A DNA stretch of 64,000 nucleotides. Source: Mycobacterium sp. (GTDB taxonomy: Bacteria > Actinomycetota > Actinomycetes > Mycobacteriales > Mycobacteriaceae). Of the stretch, positions 37,371-46,223 are shown in pieces. Below the pieces are notes generated by a model. The model had not been told where the DNA came from, searched no databases, and saw only the letters and a list, made by a program, of their open reading frames with translations. The translations under genes and the position numbers were made by a program. Each line of letters opens with the position of its first letter. Position 1 is the stretch's first letter. The DNA is taken from positions 1 to 64,000 of the forward strand of contig JAOPVX010000327.1 of NCBI GenBank assembly GCA_025965975.1, given 5' to 3'.

Positions 37371-39076
37371 GTGCATGCCGACCGCGCGAGAGGTGTGCGA
37401 TCGTTCACGAAGCGCATGTGGCTGCTGAATACCGGCAGGTCGTCCTCCTGCTGGTGGTTGGGATTGACGCTTGCCGCATTACTGCTCTCAGTCTGGGTGA
37501 CGGTCGGGTTCGCAAGCGGTATCGCCCGTGCCGATGGCCCGTCACCCTCGGGTGGTGATTCGAGTTCGGAGGGTTCGCCCGGCCGGCACGTAGGTTCGGC
37601 CGCGACGGCGGGCGCACCGGGCGCCGTCCCGCAGCCGACGACTCCGTTGGCCCGTCGTAACCCGCCGGCACGCGACCCGCACACCGCAAACCCCGATCGC
37701 GCTACCAACCCCGTCACGACAGCTGACACCACCACCGAATCGTCGCCCCGCGCGAGCACGGCAACCACTGAGAAGACGGTGCGCGGTAGCGAGCCGCATG
37801 TGCGGCACAGTTCACGACAACCCGGCTTGACCAGCGCATCGACAAAGCCGGCCGAGCCAATCGCGACGAGTCGTCGAAGCGCTGTTGCACCCATACAACA
37901 ACTTCCAAAGCAGGTTTCTGGCCAACAGCCGGTGGTGGCGAACATCGCGCCGACCGCCCCCTCGGCGTCGAGCAATCAATCGGGCGCGAGCGCGGTGAAC
38001 ATCGGACAGCTCGGCCGGCAAATGATCGGGCTGGTGTCCGACGTAGGGACGGTAGCGGCGTCAGCGGTGTACACCGCGGCTAACACCTTCGCTCAGGCCT
38101 TCGGACCGCACAGCTTCCTAGGTGTGCCGTATGCACTGGCCACCGCGCTGGCGAATTCGGCCGCGGCCGCCAGCAGGACACTGATCGGTGCGCCGTTCAA
38201 TTCCGCCGGCACAGGACCCTTCCCGGTCAACTACGGGATCATTAACGGGCTGACCCTCTTCAACCAGCAGCAGCCGCCGCCCGGCGCAAATGACCCGTCG
38301 ATTACGGTCACCGCCGAGCATCCGCTCCCGATAATTCTGATCAATGGAACGACGGCAACTCAGGGCACCAACTGGGGAGTCGGAGCGCCGGTCCTCGCCG
38401 ATGCCGGGTACAAGGTCTACACGTTCAACTACGGCAATATCGGCCAGGATCCTAACTTCCCGATCCAGGCCACGGATGACATCAGGAAGTCCGGCGTCGA
38501 GCTTGCCGCCGAAGTCGACAAGGTCCTCGCCGAAACGGGCGCACCCAAGGTGATACTGATCGGCCATTCGCAGGGCGGCGGGATACTGCCTGTGTACTAC
38601 ATCAATAATCTGGATCAATAATCTGGGCGGCGCCGACAAGGTGTCGCAGCTCATTGGTATCGCCCCGAGTAATCACGGCACCAATGTCGATAACCTAATC
38701 GGCGTGCAGCATCTGCCGATCCTTGGGCCGCTGCTCACCGCTACGGCGAACATGTTCGGGCAGGGCTTGGAACAGCAGACGCTAGGTTCCCCATTCCAGC
38801 AGGAGGTGTACGGCAACGGCGACACCCGGCCCGGCGTCCTGCACCACGATCGCCTCGACGAATGACAAGGTGGTAACCCCGTACACCCAGCAGGCGCTCA
38901 ACGGCCCCAACGTGACCAACATCGTCCTTCAGGATCTGTATCCCGGAGTCCCAGCAGGGCACCTTGGCGTGGTCTCGAGCCCACAGGTGTGATCCGTCGT
39001 TCTGAACGCCGTGTCGAGCAATCCGCAGGCCAATCCCCAGGTTCATCCGCTGCGGAGCGAAGAACTGACCGCATAG
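37371..39076 (+). pseudogene. Secreted lipase, broken by duplication, frameshift and stop
   Basis: A triacylglycerol-lipase-type gene in three pieces. The first 416 residues carry a signal-anchor (LGLTLAALLLSVWVTVGFASG), a serine/threonine/proline-rich linker, and a lipase domain HPLPIILINGTTATQGTNW with the nucleophile motif GHSQGG. A 13-bp tandem duplication (38601-38626) then shifts the frame. The next piece continues GGADKVSQLIGIAPSNHGTNVDNL. A second shift near 38837 leads to TTIASTNDKVVTPYTQQALNG, with the aspartate site, and GHLGVVSSPQV. A TGA at 38990 interrupts the last 28 residues. Three lesions make it clearly non-functional. Confidence 0.85.
38601..38626 (+). repeat. 13-bp tandem duplication inside the lipase pseudogene
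   Basis: ATCAATAATCTGG occurs twice in a row (38601-38613 and 38614-38626). Removing one copy restores the frame Y-I-N-N-L-G-G-A-D through the break, so the duplication is the first disabling mutation that can be seen. Confidence 0.92.
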
Positions 39077-39078
39077 CA

Positions 39079-39112
39079 GAGACCCCCGAAACGCCGTTGT
39101 CTCGGGGGCCTC
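39079..39112 (-). terminator. Hairpin terminator after fadB
   Basis: CCCCCGA at 39083-39089 pairs with TCGGGGG at 39102-39108, with a further AACG/CGTT pairing inside the loop. It starts 12 bp beyond the fadB stop. There is no U-tract, as is usual for mycobacterial terminators. It also lies just beyond the lipase pseudogene, so it may act in both directions. Confidence 0.55.
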
Positions 39113-39123
39113 ACGTACCACTG

Positions 39124-41259
39124 CTAGCTTGTCAGCGAGTCCGGCGGCACGAAGCGGTCGCCGTACTTGGCGGCCAGCTCCTTGGCGCGCGCCACGAAAC
39201 CGGCCCTGCCGCCGGGGTAGCCGACGATGTACTGCGCCGAGCCACCCGTCCACGGGGGGAAGCCGATGCCCATGATCGAGCCGATGTTGGCGTCGGCGGT
39301 CGACGTGAGCACGCCCTCGTCGAGGCACTTCTGCGTCTCGAGCGCCTCGGCGAACAGCATCCGGTCGATCATGTCCTGCAGCGGCGGGGTCGACGCTCCT
39401 GACTTGAACGCCTCGCGCAGGCCGGGCCACAGCTGGGTCCGCTTGCCGTCGACGTACTCATAGAAGCCGGCGCCCTTCAGCCGCGACGGCCGTCCGAGCT
39501 CGATCATCTTCTCGACGACCGCCTCCGCGGGGTGCGGCTCGTAGCTGCCGCCCGCATCCTCGACACCCTTGCGGGTCGCCGTCGCGATCTTGTGCATCAG
39601 CTCGAGGTTGAGCTCGTCGGACAGCTGCAGCGGCGGTGCCGGGTAGCCGGCCTGCGAACCGGCATGCTCGATGCTGGCCGGCTCCACACCCTCGCCAAGC
39701 ATGGCGAGCGCCTCGTTGACGAAGGTGCCGATTACGCGGCTGGTGAAGAAGCCGCGGCTGTCGTTGACCACGATCGGGGTCTTGCCGATCGCCAGCGTGT
39801 AGTCGAACACCCGGGCCAGCGCCTCGTCAGAAGTCTTCTCGCCCTTGATGATTTCGACAAGCGGCATCTTGTCGACCGGTGAGAAGAAGTGGATCCCGAT
39901 GAAGTCCTCCTGCCGTTTCACCCCGGTCGCCAGGCCGGTGATCGGCAGCGTGGAGGTGTTCGACCCGAGCAGCGCGTTGGGCTCGACGATGTCTTCGATC
40001 TCCTGAAACACCTTGTGCTTGAGTTCCTGGCTCTCGAAGACCGCCTCGACGACGAAGTCGACACCGGCGAAGTCGGCGGCGTCGGCCGTCGGCGTGATCC
40101 GAGCGAGGACTTCACTGGATTTTTCCTGGGTGGTCTTGCCGCGCTTGAGCGCCTTGGCTTCCAGACCTTCGGAGTAGCCCTTGCCCTTCTGCGCGGCCTC
40201 GATGCTGACGTCCTTGAGCACCACGTCGAATCCGGCCTTGGCCGAGACGTAGGCGATTCCGGCGCCCATCATGCCCGCGCCCAGCACGCCGATCTTGTTG
40301 ATCGGGGTCTTGCCGATGCCCTCGGGCCGCGAGCCGCCGCCGTTGATGGTCTGCAGGTCGAAGAAGAACGCCTGGATCATGTTCTTGGCGACCTGGCCGG
40401 TGACCAGCTCGGTGAAGTAGCGGCTCTCGATGCGGCTTGCGGTGTCGAAGTCGACCTGCGCGCCCTCGACGGCCGCGTCGAGGATCTTGCGCGGCGCGGG
40501 CATCGGCGCGCCCTTGAGCTGCTTGCGCAGCAGCGCAGGGAACGACGGCAGGATGGCGGCCAGTCCAGGCGACGACGGCGTGCCGCCTGGCATCTTGTAG
40601 CCCTTGGCATCCCACGGCTGGGCGTGGCTGTCGGGGTTCGCCTTGATCCACGCCTTGGCGGCGGGCACCAGCTCCTCGACGGTCGGCAACACCTCGTCGA
40701 CCAGGCCGATCTCCGTGGCCTGGGCCGGCTTGAACCGGGTGCCCTGAGACAAGATATTCATGAACGCGTTCTGGATGCCGAACATCCGCACGGCGCGGGT
40801 GACACCGCCGCCGCCGGGCAGCAGGCCCAGCGTCGCCTCGGGGAGGCCGACCACAAGGCCCTTGACGTCGGCGGCAATGCGGTGGTGACACGCAAGCGCG
40901 ATCTCCAGGCCGCCGCCGAGCGCGGCGCCGTTGATCGCCGCAACCACCGGCTTGCCCAGCGTTTCCAGCGCGCGCAGATCCCGCTTGACCGCCTCGACGG
41001 TGTCGAACGCCTCGCCGGCATTCTCAGGACCGAGTTTGATCATCCCCTTGAGGTCACCGCCCGCGAAGAAGGTCTTCTTCGCGCTGGTGATGACCACACC
41101 GGCGATCGAATCCTTTTCGGCGACAAGGTGTTCGACGGCGTTGTGCATCGACTCGGCGTAGTGCTCGTTCATCACGTTCGCCGACCCGGTGGGGTCGTCC
41201 ATCGTCAGCGTGACGATGCCGTCCGCGTCCTTATCCCACTGAATCGTGTTCTCTGCCAT
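39124..41259 (-). CDS. fadB: Fatty acid oxidation multifunctional protein FadB (enoyl-CoA hydratase / 3-hydroxyacyl-CoA dehydrogenase)
   Basis: A 711-residue trifunctional-enzyme alpha subunit. Residues 1-300 are a crotonase domain (SAKKTFFAGGDLKGMI, AALGGGLEIALACHHRIAAD, LPEATLGLLPGGGGVTR). From about residue 320 the NAD-binding domain follows, with GVLGAGMMGAGIAYVSAKAGFDVVLKD, then the dehydrogenase signature IGIHFFSPVDKMPLVEIIKG and VNDSRGFFTSRV. It hydrates enoyl-CoA and oxidises 3-hydroxyacyl-CoA in beta-oxidation. It lies 25 bp after fadA in one operon; together they form an alpha2beta2 complex in mycobacteria. Confidence 0.97.
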   Translation of the reverse strand: MAENTIQWDKDADGIVTLTMDDPTGSANVMNEHYAESMHNAVEHLVAEKDSIAGVVITSAKKTFFAGGDLKGMIKLGPENAGEAFDTVEAVKRDLRALETLGKPVVAAINGAALGGGLEIALACHHRIAADVKGLVVGLPEATLGLLPGGGGVTRAVRMFGIQNAFMNILSQGTRFKPAQATEIGLVDEVLPTVEELVPAAKAWIKANPDSHAQPWDAKGYKMPGGTPSSPGLAAILPSFPALLRKQLKGAPMPAPRKILDAAVEGAQVDFDTASRIESRYFTELVTGQVAKNMIQAFFFDLQTINGGGSRPEGIGKTPINKIGVLGAGMMGAGIAYVSAKAGFDVVLKDVSIEAAQKGKGYSEGLEAKALKRGKTTQEKSSEVLARITPTADAADFAGVDFVVEAVFESQELKHKVFQEIEDIVEPNALLGSNTSTLPITGLATGVKRQEDFIGIHFFSPVDKMPLVEIIKGEKTSDEALARVFDYTLAIGKTPIVVNDSRGFFTSRVIGTFVNEALAMLGEGVEPASIEHAGSQAGYPAPPLQLSDELNLELMHKIATATRKGVEDAGGSYEPHPAEAVVEKMIELGRPSRLKGAGFYEYVDGKRTQLWPGLREAFKSGASTPPLQDMIDRMLFAEALETQKCLDEGVLTSTADANIGSIMGIGFPPWTGGSAQYIVGYPGGRAGFVARAKELAAKYGDRFVPPDSLTS

Positions 41260-41284
41260 TGCTTTTCTCCTAGACCCTCGAGCC

Positions 41285-42496
41285 TCAGACTCGCTCGATG
41301 ATGGTGGCCACGCCCATGCCGCCGCCGATGCACAACGTGATCAGCGCGCGACGCGCGTTGCGGCGCTCGAGCTCGTCGACCATCGTGCCGGTGATCATGG
41401 CGCCCGTGGCGCCAAGCGGGTGGCCCATCGCGATGGCGCCGCCGTTGACGTTGAGCTTCTCGTCGGGGATGTCGAGGTCCTTCTGGAACTTCAGCACCAC
41501 CGACGCGAACGCCTCGTTCAGCTCGAACAGGTCGATGTCGTCGACCGTCAGCCCGGCACGGTCGAGCACCTTGCGGGTGGCAGGGGTCGGGCCGGTGAGC
41601 ATGATGACCGGGTCCGCACCGCTGGTGGCGGTGGCCACGATGCGCGCCCGCGGGGTCAGATTTTGAGACATCCCAGCACTTTCACTGCCGACGAGCACCA
41701 GCGCGGCACCGTCCACGATGCCCGAGCTGTTGCCGCCGGTGTGGACGTGGTTGATCTTCTCGACCCAGTGGTACTTCTGCAGCGCCACGTCGTCGAAGCC
41801 GCCCATCTCGCCGATGCCGTCGAATGCGGTTTTCAGCTTGCCGAGGCCCTCGAGCGTGGTGTCGGGGCGCATGTGCTCGTCGTGGTCGAGGATGGTCAGA
41901 CCGTTCTGGTCGCGCACAGGCACCACCGACTTGGCGAAGTAGCCGCCCGACCACGCCTCGGCGGCCTTCTCCTGCGACCGCAACGCGTAGCGGTCGACGT
42001 CCTCACGCGAGAAGCCCTCGATCGTCGCGATGAGGTCGGCGCCGATGCCCTGCGGCACGAAACCGATCTGGTAGTTGGTCTCGGGGTCGGTCGCCCAGGC
42101 ACCGCCGTCGGAGCCCATCGGAACCCGGCTCATCGACTCGACGCCGCCGGCCAGCACCAGGTCGTCCCAGCCCGAGCGCACCTTCTGCGCGGCGGTGTTG
42201 ACGGCCTCAAGGCCCGAGGCGCAGAACCGGTTGAGCTGCACACCGCCGGTGGTCTCGGGCAGGCCCGCGGCCAGCACCGCGGTGCGGGCGATGTCGCCGC
42301 CCTGGTCGCCGACGGGTGACACGACGCCAAGGATCATGTCGCTGATCAGGGTTTCGTCGAGATCGGGGTGGCGCTGGCGAAGCTCGTCGACCAGGCCGAC
42401 GACCAGGTTCAGCGGCTTGACCTCGTTCAACGACCCGTTGCGCTGCTTGCCGCGAGGCGTGCGAATCGCCTCGTAGATGAAGGCTTCTTCAGACAT
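41285..42496 (-). CDS. fadA: Acetyl-CoA acyltransferase (thiolase) FadA
   Basis: A 403-residue thiolase, beta subunit of the fatty-acid oxidation complex, which cleaves 3-ketoacyl-CoA with CoA. The catalytic residues are Cys92 ([12 protein letters not shown]), His359 (GHPLGATGA) and Cys389 (CIGGGMG). It is the first gene of the fadA-fadB operon. A palindrome about 85 bp upstream may be its operator. Confidence 0.97.
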   Translation of the reverse strand: MSEEAFIYEAIRTPRGKQRNGSLNEVKPLNLVVGLVDELRQRHPDLDETLISDMILGVVSPVGDQGGDIARTAVLAAGLPETTGGVQLNRFCASGLEAVNTAAQKVRSGWDDLVLAGGVESMSRVPMGSDGGAWATDPETNYQIGFVPQGIGADLIATIEGFSREDVDRYALRSQEKAAEAWSGGYFAKSVVPVRDQNGLTILDHDEHMRPDTTLEGLGKLKTAFDGIGEMGGFDDVALQKYHWVEKINHVHTGGNSSGIVDGAALVLVGSESAGMSQNLTPRARIVATATSGADPVIMLTGPTPATRKVLDRAGLTVDDIDLFELNEAFASVVLKFQKDLDIPDEKLNVNGGAIAMGHPLGATGAMITGTMVDELERRNARRALITLCIGGGMGVATIIERV

Positions 42497-42580
42497 GAAG
42501 ATATTTCCTGTTCAGGTGGGGTTGTGGGAGCCCTGCCCGCATGGGCGGTAGTCCTCTGCCATGCAGCCTAACAGCCTCGG

Positions 42581-42596
42581 CCAACCTGTTGGTTGG
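42581..42596. promoter_or_regulatory. Candidate operator upstream of fadA
   Basis: CCAACCTGTTGGTTGG is a perfect 6-bp inverted repeat with a 4-bp centre, located 85 bp before the fadA start in the 177-bp gap to a divergent hydrolase gene. TetR-type regulators of fatty-acid genes commonly bind sites of this shape. No regulator is assigned. Confidence 0.42.
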
Positions 42597-42673
42597 GTGG
42601 TCTGCGCCGTCGTGCCACCCCGCGTCGGGCTGTGACCTACGATTCCCGCCGTCAACTCTGAACACGGATCGGC

Positions 42674-43468
42674 ATGCCGATGTTGGAAGTGATCGACAAG
42701 GGAAGCTGCACAGACACCCATCCCGTGCCGTTGCTGTTCGTCCACGGCGGGTGCCACGCGGCGTGGTGCTGGGATGAACATTTTCTCGACTACTTCGCGC
42801 GACACGGCTTCCGGGCCGTCGCGGTGAGCTGGCGCTGCCACGGACGCAGCGCTGCATCAAAGCCGCTGCAGTCCTGCTCTGTCGCCGACTATGTCGAGGA
42901 TGTGCGCTGCGCCGCGGACGTTCTCGGCGGACAGCCGATTGTCGTCGGACATTCGCTGGGTGGCTTCGTCGTACAGAGGTACCTCGAGATCCATCCCGCC
43001 CCGGCCGGAGTCCTACTGGCGTCGCTGCCGCCGCGGACCGGCGTCATATTCTCTGCGCTGGCGGTCTGGCGCAGGCACCCGTGGATCGGATTTCGGGCCA
43101 ATACCTTCGGGCAATCACATGACGTCTTCAACACCCCGGCGCTGGCGCGCGAATTCCTGTTCTGCGGGCATACTCCCGAGGCCGTCGTTGAATCCTGTGC
43201 GGCGCGCGTTGAACCGGAGAGCCTTCGCGCCGCGTTCATGGACGGCTTGTTCCACAGGCCGAAACCCCGGCGGGTGACGACGCCGCTGCTGGTGCTCGGC
43301 GGCAGAGACGACGCCACGATCAGTAACAGAGAGGTTCACGCAACGGCGCGCGCATATGGGACCCAGGCAAGGCTCCTTCCCAGAATGGGACACAACATGA
43401 TGCTCGAGCCGGGGTGGCGCGACGTCGCGGATCGCATCTGTGGCTGGCTTGGCGGTCGTGGCCTCTAG
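42674..43468 (+). CDS. Alpha/beta hydrolase
   Basis: A 264-residue hydrolase: oxyanion region LLFVHGGCHAAWCWDEHFLDYFARHGF, nucleophile elbow VVGHSLGGFVVQRYL (Ser about residue 96), an aspartate in GGRDDATIS and the catalytic histidine in LPRMGHNMMLEPGW. All triad positions are present. It is divergent from fadA and is followed 21 bp later by dapC. The substrate is unknown. Confidence 0.88.
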   Translation: MPMLEVIDKGSCTDTHPVPLLFVHGGCHAAWCWDEHFLDYFARHGFRAVAVSWRCHGRSAASKPLQSCSVADYVEDVRCAADVLGGQPIVVGHSLGGFVVQRYLEIHPAPAGVLLASLPPRTGVIFSALAVWRRHPWIGFRANTFGQSHDVFNTPALAREFLFCGHTPEAVVESCAARVEPESLRAAFMDGLFHRPKPRRVTTPLLVLGGRDDATISNREVHATARAYGTQARLLPRMGHNMMLEPGWRDVADRICGWLGGRGL

Positions 43469-43489
43469 CGAGAACTAGGCTCAGCAGCC

Positions 43490-44671
43490 ATGACGGTGCG
43501 GCGCCTCGAGCCCTATGCGGTCACCATCTTCGCCGAGATGTCGGCGTTGGCCGCCCGCATCGGCGCGGTGAACCTCGGCCAGGGCTTCCCCGACGAGGAC
43601 GGGCCGCCCGCGATGCTCAAGGTTGCCGAGAACGCCATCGCCGAGGGCGTCAACCAGTACCCGCCGGGTCTTGGCATCGCGCCGCTGCGCGAAGCGATCG
43701 CCGCGCAGCGCAAGCGCCACTTCGGCACCGATTACGACCCCGACGCCGAGGTGCTTGTGACCGTCGGCGCCACCGAGGCGATCGCGTCGGCGGTCCTCGG
43801 GCTCGTCGAGCCGGGCTCGGAGGTGTTGTTGATCGAGCCCTTCTACGACTCGTACTCCCCCGTCATCGCGATGGCCGGCTGCGAGCGACGCGCCGTACCG
43901 TTGGTCCCCGACGGCCGTGGCTTCGCCATCGACGTCGACGGGCTTCGACGCGCGGTCACACCGCGAACCAAGGCGCTGATCGTCAACTCGCCACACAACC
44001 CGACCGGCATGGTGGCATCCGACGACGAACTGCGCGGGCTCGCCGAGCTCGCGGTGGACGCCGACCTTCTGGTGATCACCGATGAGGTGTACGAGCACCT
44101 GGTGTTCTCAAATCCTGAGGGACGCCGCCACATCCCGCTGGCCAACTATCCAGGGATGTCGGGCCGCACAGTCACGATTTCGAGCGCCGCCAAGATGTTC
44201 AACTGCACCGGCTGGAAGATCGGATGGGCGTGCGGTGCACCAGAACTCATCTCGGGCGTGCGCGCAGCCAAGCAATACCTGTCCTATGTCGGCGGCGCAC
44301 CGTTTCAGCCTGCCGTGGCCCATGCACTCAACACCGAGGAGGCATGGGTAGCCACGCTGCGGAAATCGTTGCAGGCCAAGCGCGACAAGCTGGGCTCCGC
44401 ACTGGCCGATCTGGGATTCGAAGTGCACGACAGTTTCGGCACCTACTTCTTGTGTGCCGATCCGCGTCCGCTCGGGTACGACGACAGCACGGCGTTCTGT
44501 GCTCAATTGCCAGCACGCGCAGGCGTGGCGGCGATCCCGATGTCCGCGTTCTGTGATCCGGGTGCCGACCACGCCGACGCGTGGAATCACTTGGTGCGCT
44601 TCGCTTTCTGCAAGCGTGATGAGACGCTCGATGAGGCGATCCGCCGGCTGTCGGTGCTGCAAAGCAGTTGA
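43490..44671 (+). CDS. dapC: PLP-dependent aminotransferase, DapC-like (N-succinyldiaminopimelate aminotransferase)
   Basis: A 393-residue class I/II aminotransferase. Signatures: GAVNLGQGFPDEDGPP, QYPPGLGIAPLREAIAA, VNSPHNPTGMVASDDELRGLAEL, and the PLP-lysine Lys235 in SSAAKMFNCTGWKIGWACG. In M. tuberculosis the homologue next to fadA/fadB (Rv0858c) is DapC, which makes N-succinyl-L,L-diaminopimelate for lysine and peptidoglycan synthesis. The sequence alone also fits a kynurenine or methionine aminotransferase; synteny favours DapC. Confidence 0.88.
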   Translation: MTVRRLEPYAVTIFAEMSALAARIGAVNLGQGFPDEDGPPAMLKVAENAIAEGVNQYPPGLGIAPLREAIAAQRKRHFGTDYDPDAEVLVTVGATEAIASAVLGLVEPGSEVLLIEPFYDSYSPVIAMAGCERRAVPLVPDGRGFAIDVDGLRRAVTPRTKALIVNSPHNPTGMVASDDELRGLAELAVDADLLVITDEVYEHLVFSNPEGRRHIPLANYPGMSGRTVTISSAAKMFNCTGWKIGWACGAPELISGVRAAKQYLSYVGGAPFQPAVAHALNTEEAWVATLRKSLQAKRDKLGSALADLGFEVHDSFGTYFLCADPRPLGYDDSTAFCAQLPARAGVAAIPMSAFCDPGADHADAWNHLVRFAFCKRDETLDEAIRRLSVLQSS

Positions 44672-44721
44672 CGTGAACGCCGAGCTGCCCGCTGCGACCA
44701 ACAGCTTCGCCGGTGTCGCGG

Positions 44722-45036
44722 CTAATCCTGGTCGTCGTTCGGGCAGTTGGCGTCGACGTAGACAGTGCCCGCCTCTGCGGGGGTGAGCGGCTTGCCCGCG
44801 GCGTTCGTGCCGTTCAAACCCGACACTTCGAGCACGGTGCACTCCGACAACGGAACATCGCGCGACCCGTTGGTTAGGTTGACCGAAACGGTATATCCCT
44901 GCCCTCTCAGTTGATTGACCGCGTCGAGGGCATTTTGCTCACCAAGCGGTGCTGCTGCGGCCGCCCCCGCCAATCCAAGCGCGGCGGCCGCGAGAAGACC
45001 GAAAGTCGCCGTAGTGACGGAGATACGGTGCTTCAT
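44722..45036 (-). CDS. Small secreted hypothetical protein
   Basis: A 104-residue protein with a clear Sec signal peptide (SVTTATFGLLAAAALGLAGAAAA, cleavage near residue 29) and a 75-residue mature part with two cysteines (SECTVLE and DANCPNDDQD), probably disulphide-linked. The mature domain reads NALDAVNQLRGQGYTVSVNLTNGS and resembles the small DUF-type secreted proteins of mycobacteria. Function is unknown. Confidence 0.78.
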   Translation of the reverse strand: MKHRISVTTATFGLLAAAALGLAGAAAAAPLGEQNALDAVNQLRGQGYTVSVNLTNGSRDVPLSECTVLEVSGLNGTNAAGKPLTPAEAGTVYVDANCPNDDQD

Positions 45037-45176
45037 GATTCAAACTCCTTAGTTCCCCGTGGCTCTCATCGGTAGATAGCCGTGCGGGTTACTGCCCGCT
45101 TAGGATCCCGCCTTTAACCAGCGAATTCGTCGACGCTGGCACCCATCTACGGTCACCGGAAGGCTGGTAAGGACCT

Positions 45177-45710
45177 CTACCGGCTATCCCCACCGACACC
45201 TGCGCCGAAATCAACGTTCTGCAGGCCTGCACTCGCACTTTTCCTGCAAAACGTTGATTTCGGCGCGATTACCTGCCTCGCAGTACTCGATTGCGCAGCC
45301 CCTCGGTTGCCGCATCGATCAGCGTCTTTGCCTGCCCTCTTGATGAGGAAGTCTGGGATGAGCGAATCGGGCTCCACGGTGATGTCGACCGTCACCACAG
45401 TCGAGTTTCCCGTGTGATCGGGTCTCAGTGTGTACTCGACGTGCTGGGCGTACTGCTGCGTAGTGCACTCCGCATCCCACACCAACCAGTCTGGGCCCCA
45501 ATGATATTCGAGAACTTCTTCGTCGACAATCCCGAGCACCTTGACCGCGATGCGCACATGGTGCGGACGGTTGTCTTCGTACCTGTCGAGTACCTCGGCC
45601 CGCTTGTAGGCCGGAGAGTAGGACGGAAAAGCCTGCACGTCGGCGAGCGCATCCATGATGGCTTCCGGGGTAGCCTCGATCACGATCTTGCGTGACGTTC
45701 GGACGGCCAC
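45177..45710 (-). CDS. SRPBCC-family protein with 3' frameshift (Rv0857-like)
   Basis: A START-like protein whose first about 130 residues match its neighbours: VIEATPEAIMDALADVQAFPSYSPAYKRAEVLDRYEDNRPHHVRIAVKVLGIVDEEVLEYHWGPDWLVWDAE. After FLIKRAGK the frame changes at a T-run (45327-45329). The alternate frame reads KTLIDAATEGLRNRVLRGR then stops at 45269, exactly as in the two paralogues here. The current frame instead continues for about 45 unrelated, basic residues through an inverted repeat to 45177. Either the protein has lost its C-terminal helix or this is a one-base sequencing error. Confidence 0.75.
   Translation of the reverse strand: MAVRTSRKIVIEATPEAIMDALADVQAFPSYSPAYKRAEVLDRYEDNRPHHVRIAVKVLGIVDEEVLEYHWGPDWLVWDAECTTQQYAQHVEYTLRPDHTGNSTVVTVDITVEPDSLIPDFLIKRAGKDADRCGNRGAAQSSTARQVIAPKSTFCRKSASAGLQNVDFGAGVGGDSR
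45202..45266. repeat. Long near-perfect inverted repeat (24-bp arms)
   Basis: Arms at 45202-45225 and 45243-45266 are reverse complements with one mismatch; the loop is 17 nt. Each arm combines CGCCGAAATCAACGTT with a TGCAGG end. It begins 2 bp after the ancestral stop codon of the upstream SRPBCC gene, so it may act as its terminator, or it may be a palindromic repetitive element. There is no U-tract. No second copy was noticed in the window. Confidence 0.75.
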
Positions 45711-45719
45711 GGCCCAGAC

Positions 45720-46163
45720 CTACGAGGCGTATTTCTCCATGACGCGCTTACGCAGGCTTTCCGTAGCGACGTCGAGCACGAGCTTCTTGGCTCGCTTGAT
45801 CAGAAACTCGGGAATCGGCGCGGCGAGGTCGAGGATGATGTCGAAGCGCACCCGGGTCTTGTCGACGCCTTCCCGCGTGAGGTTGTACTCACCGTGCTGG
45901 CCGCGCTGCTGAAAGGTGTCGGTGGCGTCCCAGACCATCCAGTCGTGGCCCCAGTGGTACTCGAGCACCTCCTTGTCGGTGATGCCCATGATCCTCAGCG
46001 TCGCCTTGACGTGGCGTGGCCTGCCATCGGGGTGCCGGTCTACCACCTCGGCGTGTTTGTGCAACGACGACCACGTCGGCACCTCATCGATGTCGGCGAG
46101 AGCTTCCAGAATCGCCTCGGGCGGCGCCTCGAAGACGACTTCCCTCGATGCTCGGACAGCCAT
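45720..46163 (-). CDS. SRPBCC-family protein (Rv0856-like)
   Basis: A 147-residue START-like ligand-binding protein: EVVFEAPPEAILEALADIDEVPTWSSLHKHAEVVDRHPDGRPRHVKATLRIMGITDKEVLEYHWGHDWMVWDA, ending in the amphipathic helix LVLDVATESLRKRVMEKY. It is one of three paralogues in this cluster, intact, and 9 bp upstream of the frameshifted copy. In M. tuberculosis the same set flanks the far gene (Rv0854-Rv0857), suggesting a role with acyl-CoA or sterol-like ligands (inference). Confidence 0.9.
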   Translation of the reverse strand: MAVRASREVVFEAPPEAILEALADIDEVPTWSSLHKHAEVVDRHPDGRPRHVKATLRIMGITDKEVLEYHWGHDWMVWDATDTFQQRGQHGEYNLTREGVDKTRVRFDIILDLAAPIPEFLIKRAKKLVLDVATESLRKRVMEKYAS

Positions 46164-46223
46164 GATGGCAAATACTAGTTAACATTCGGTCCTCCCGCAG
46201 AGGATTCCGTAGCTAATTTTGTC

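Noticed and set aside
39889..41301. 470-residue open frame on the plus strand
   Set aside because: It is antisense to fadB. High-GC codon bias creates long open shadow frames; the translation has no recognisable domain and is rich in arginine, aspartate and histidine.
45202..45266. Terminal inverted repeats of an insertion sequence
   Set aside because: The arms are only 17 bp apart, with no room for a transposase and no target-site duplication seen.
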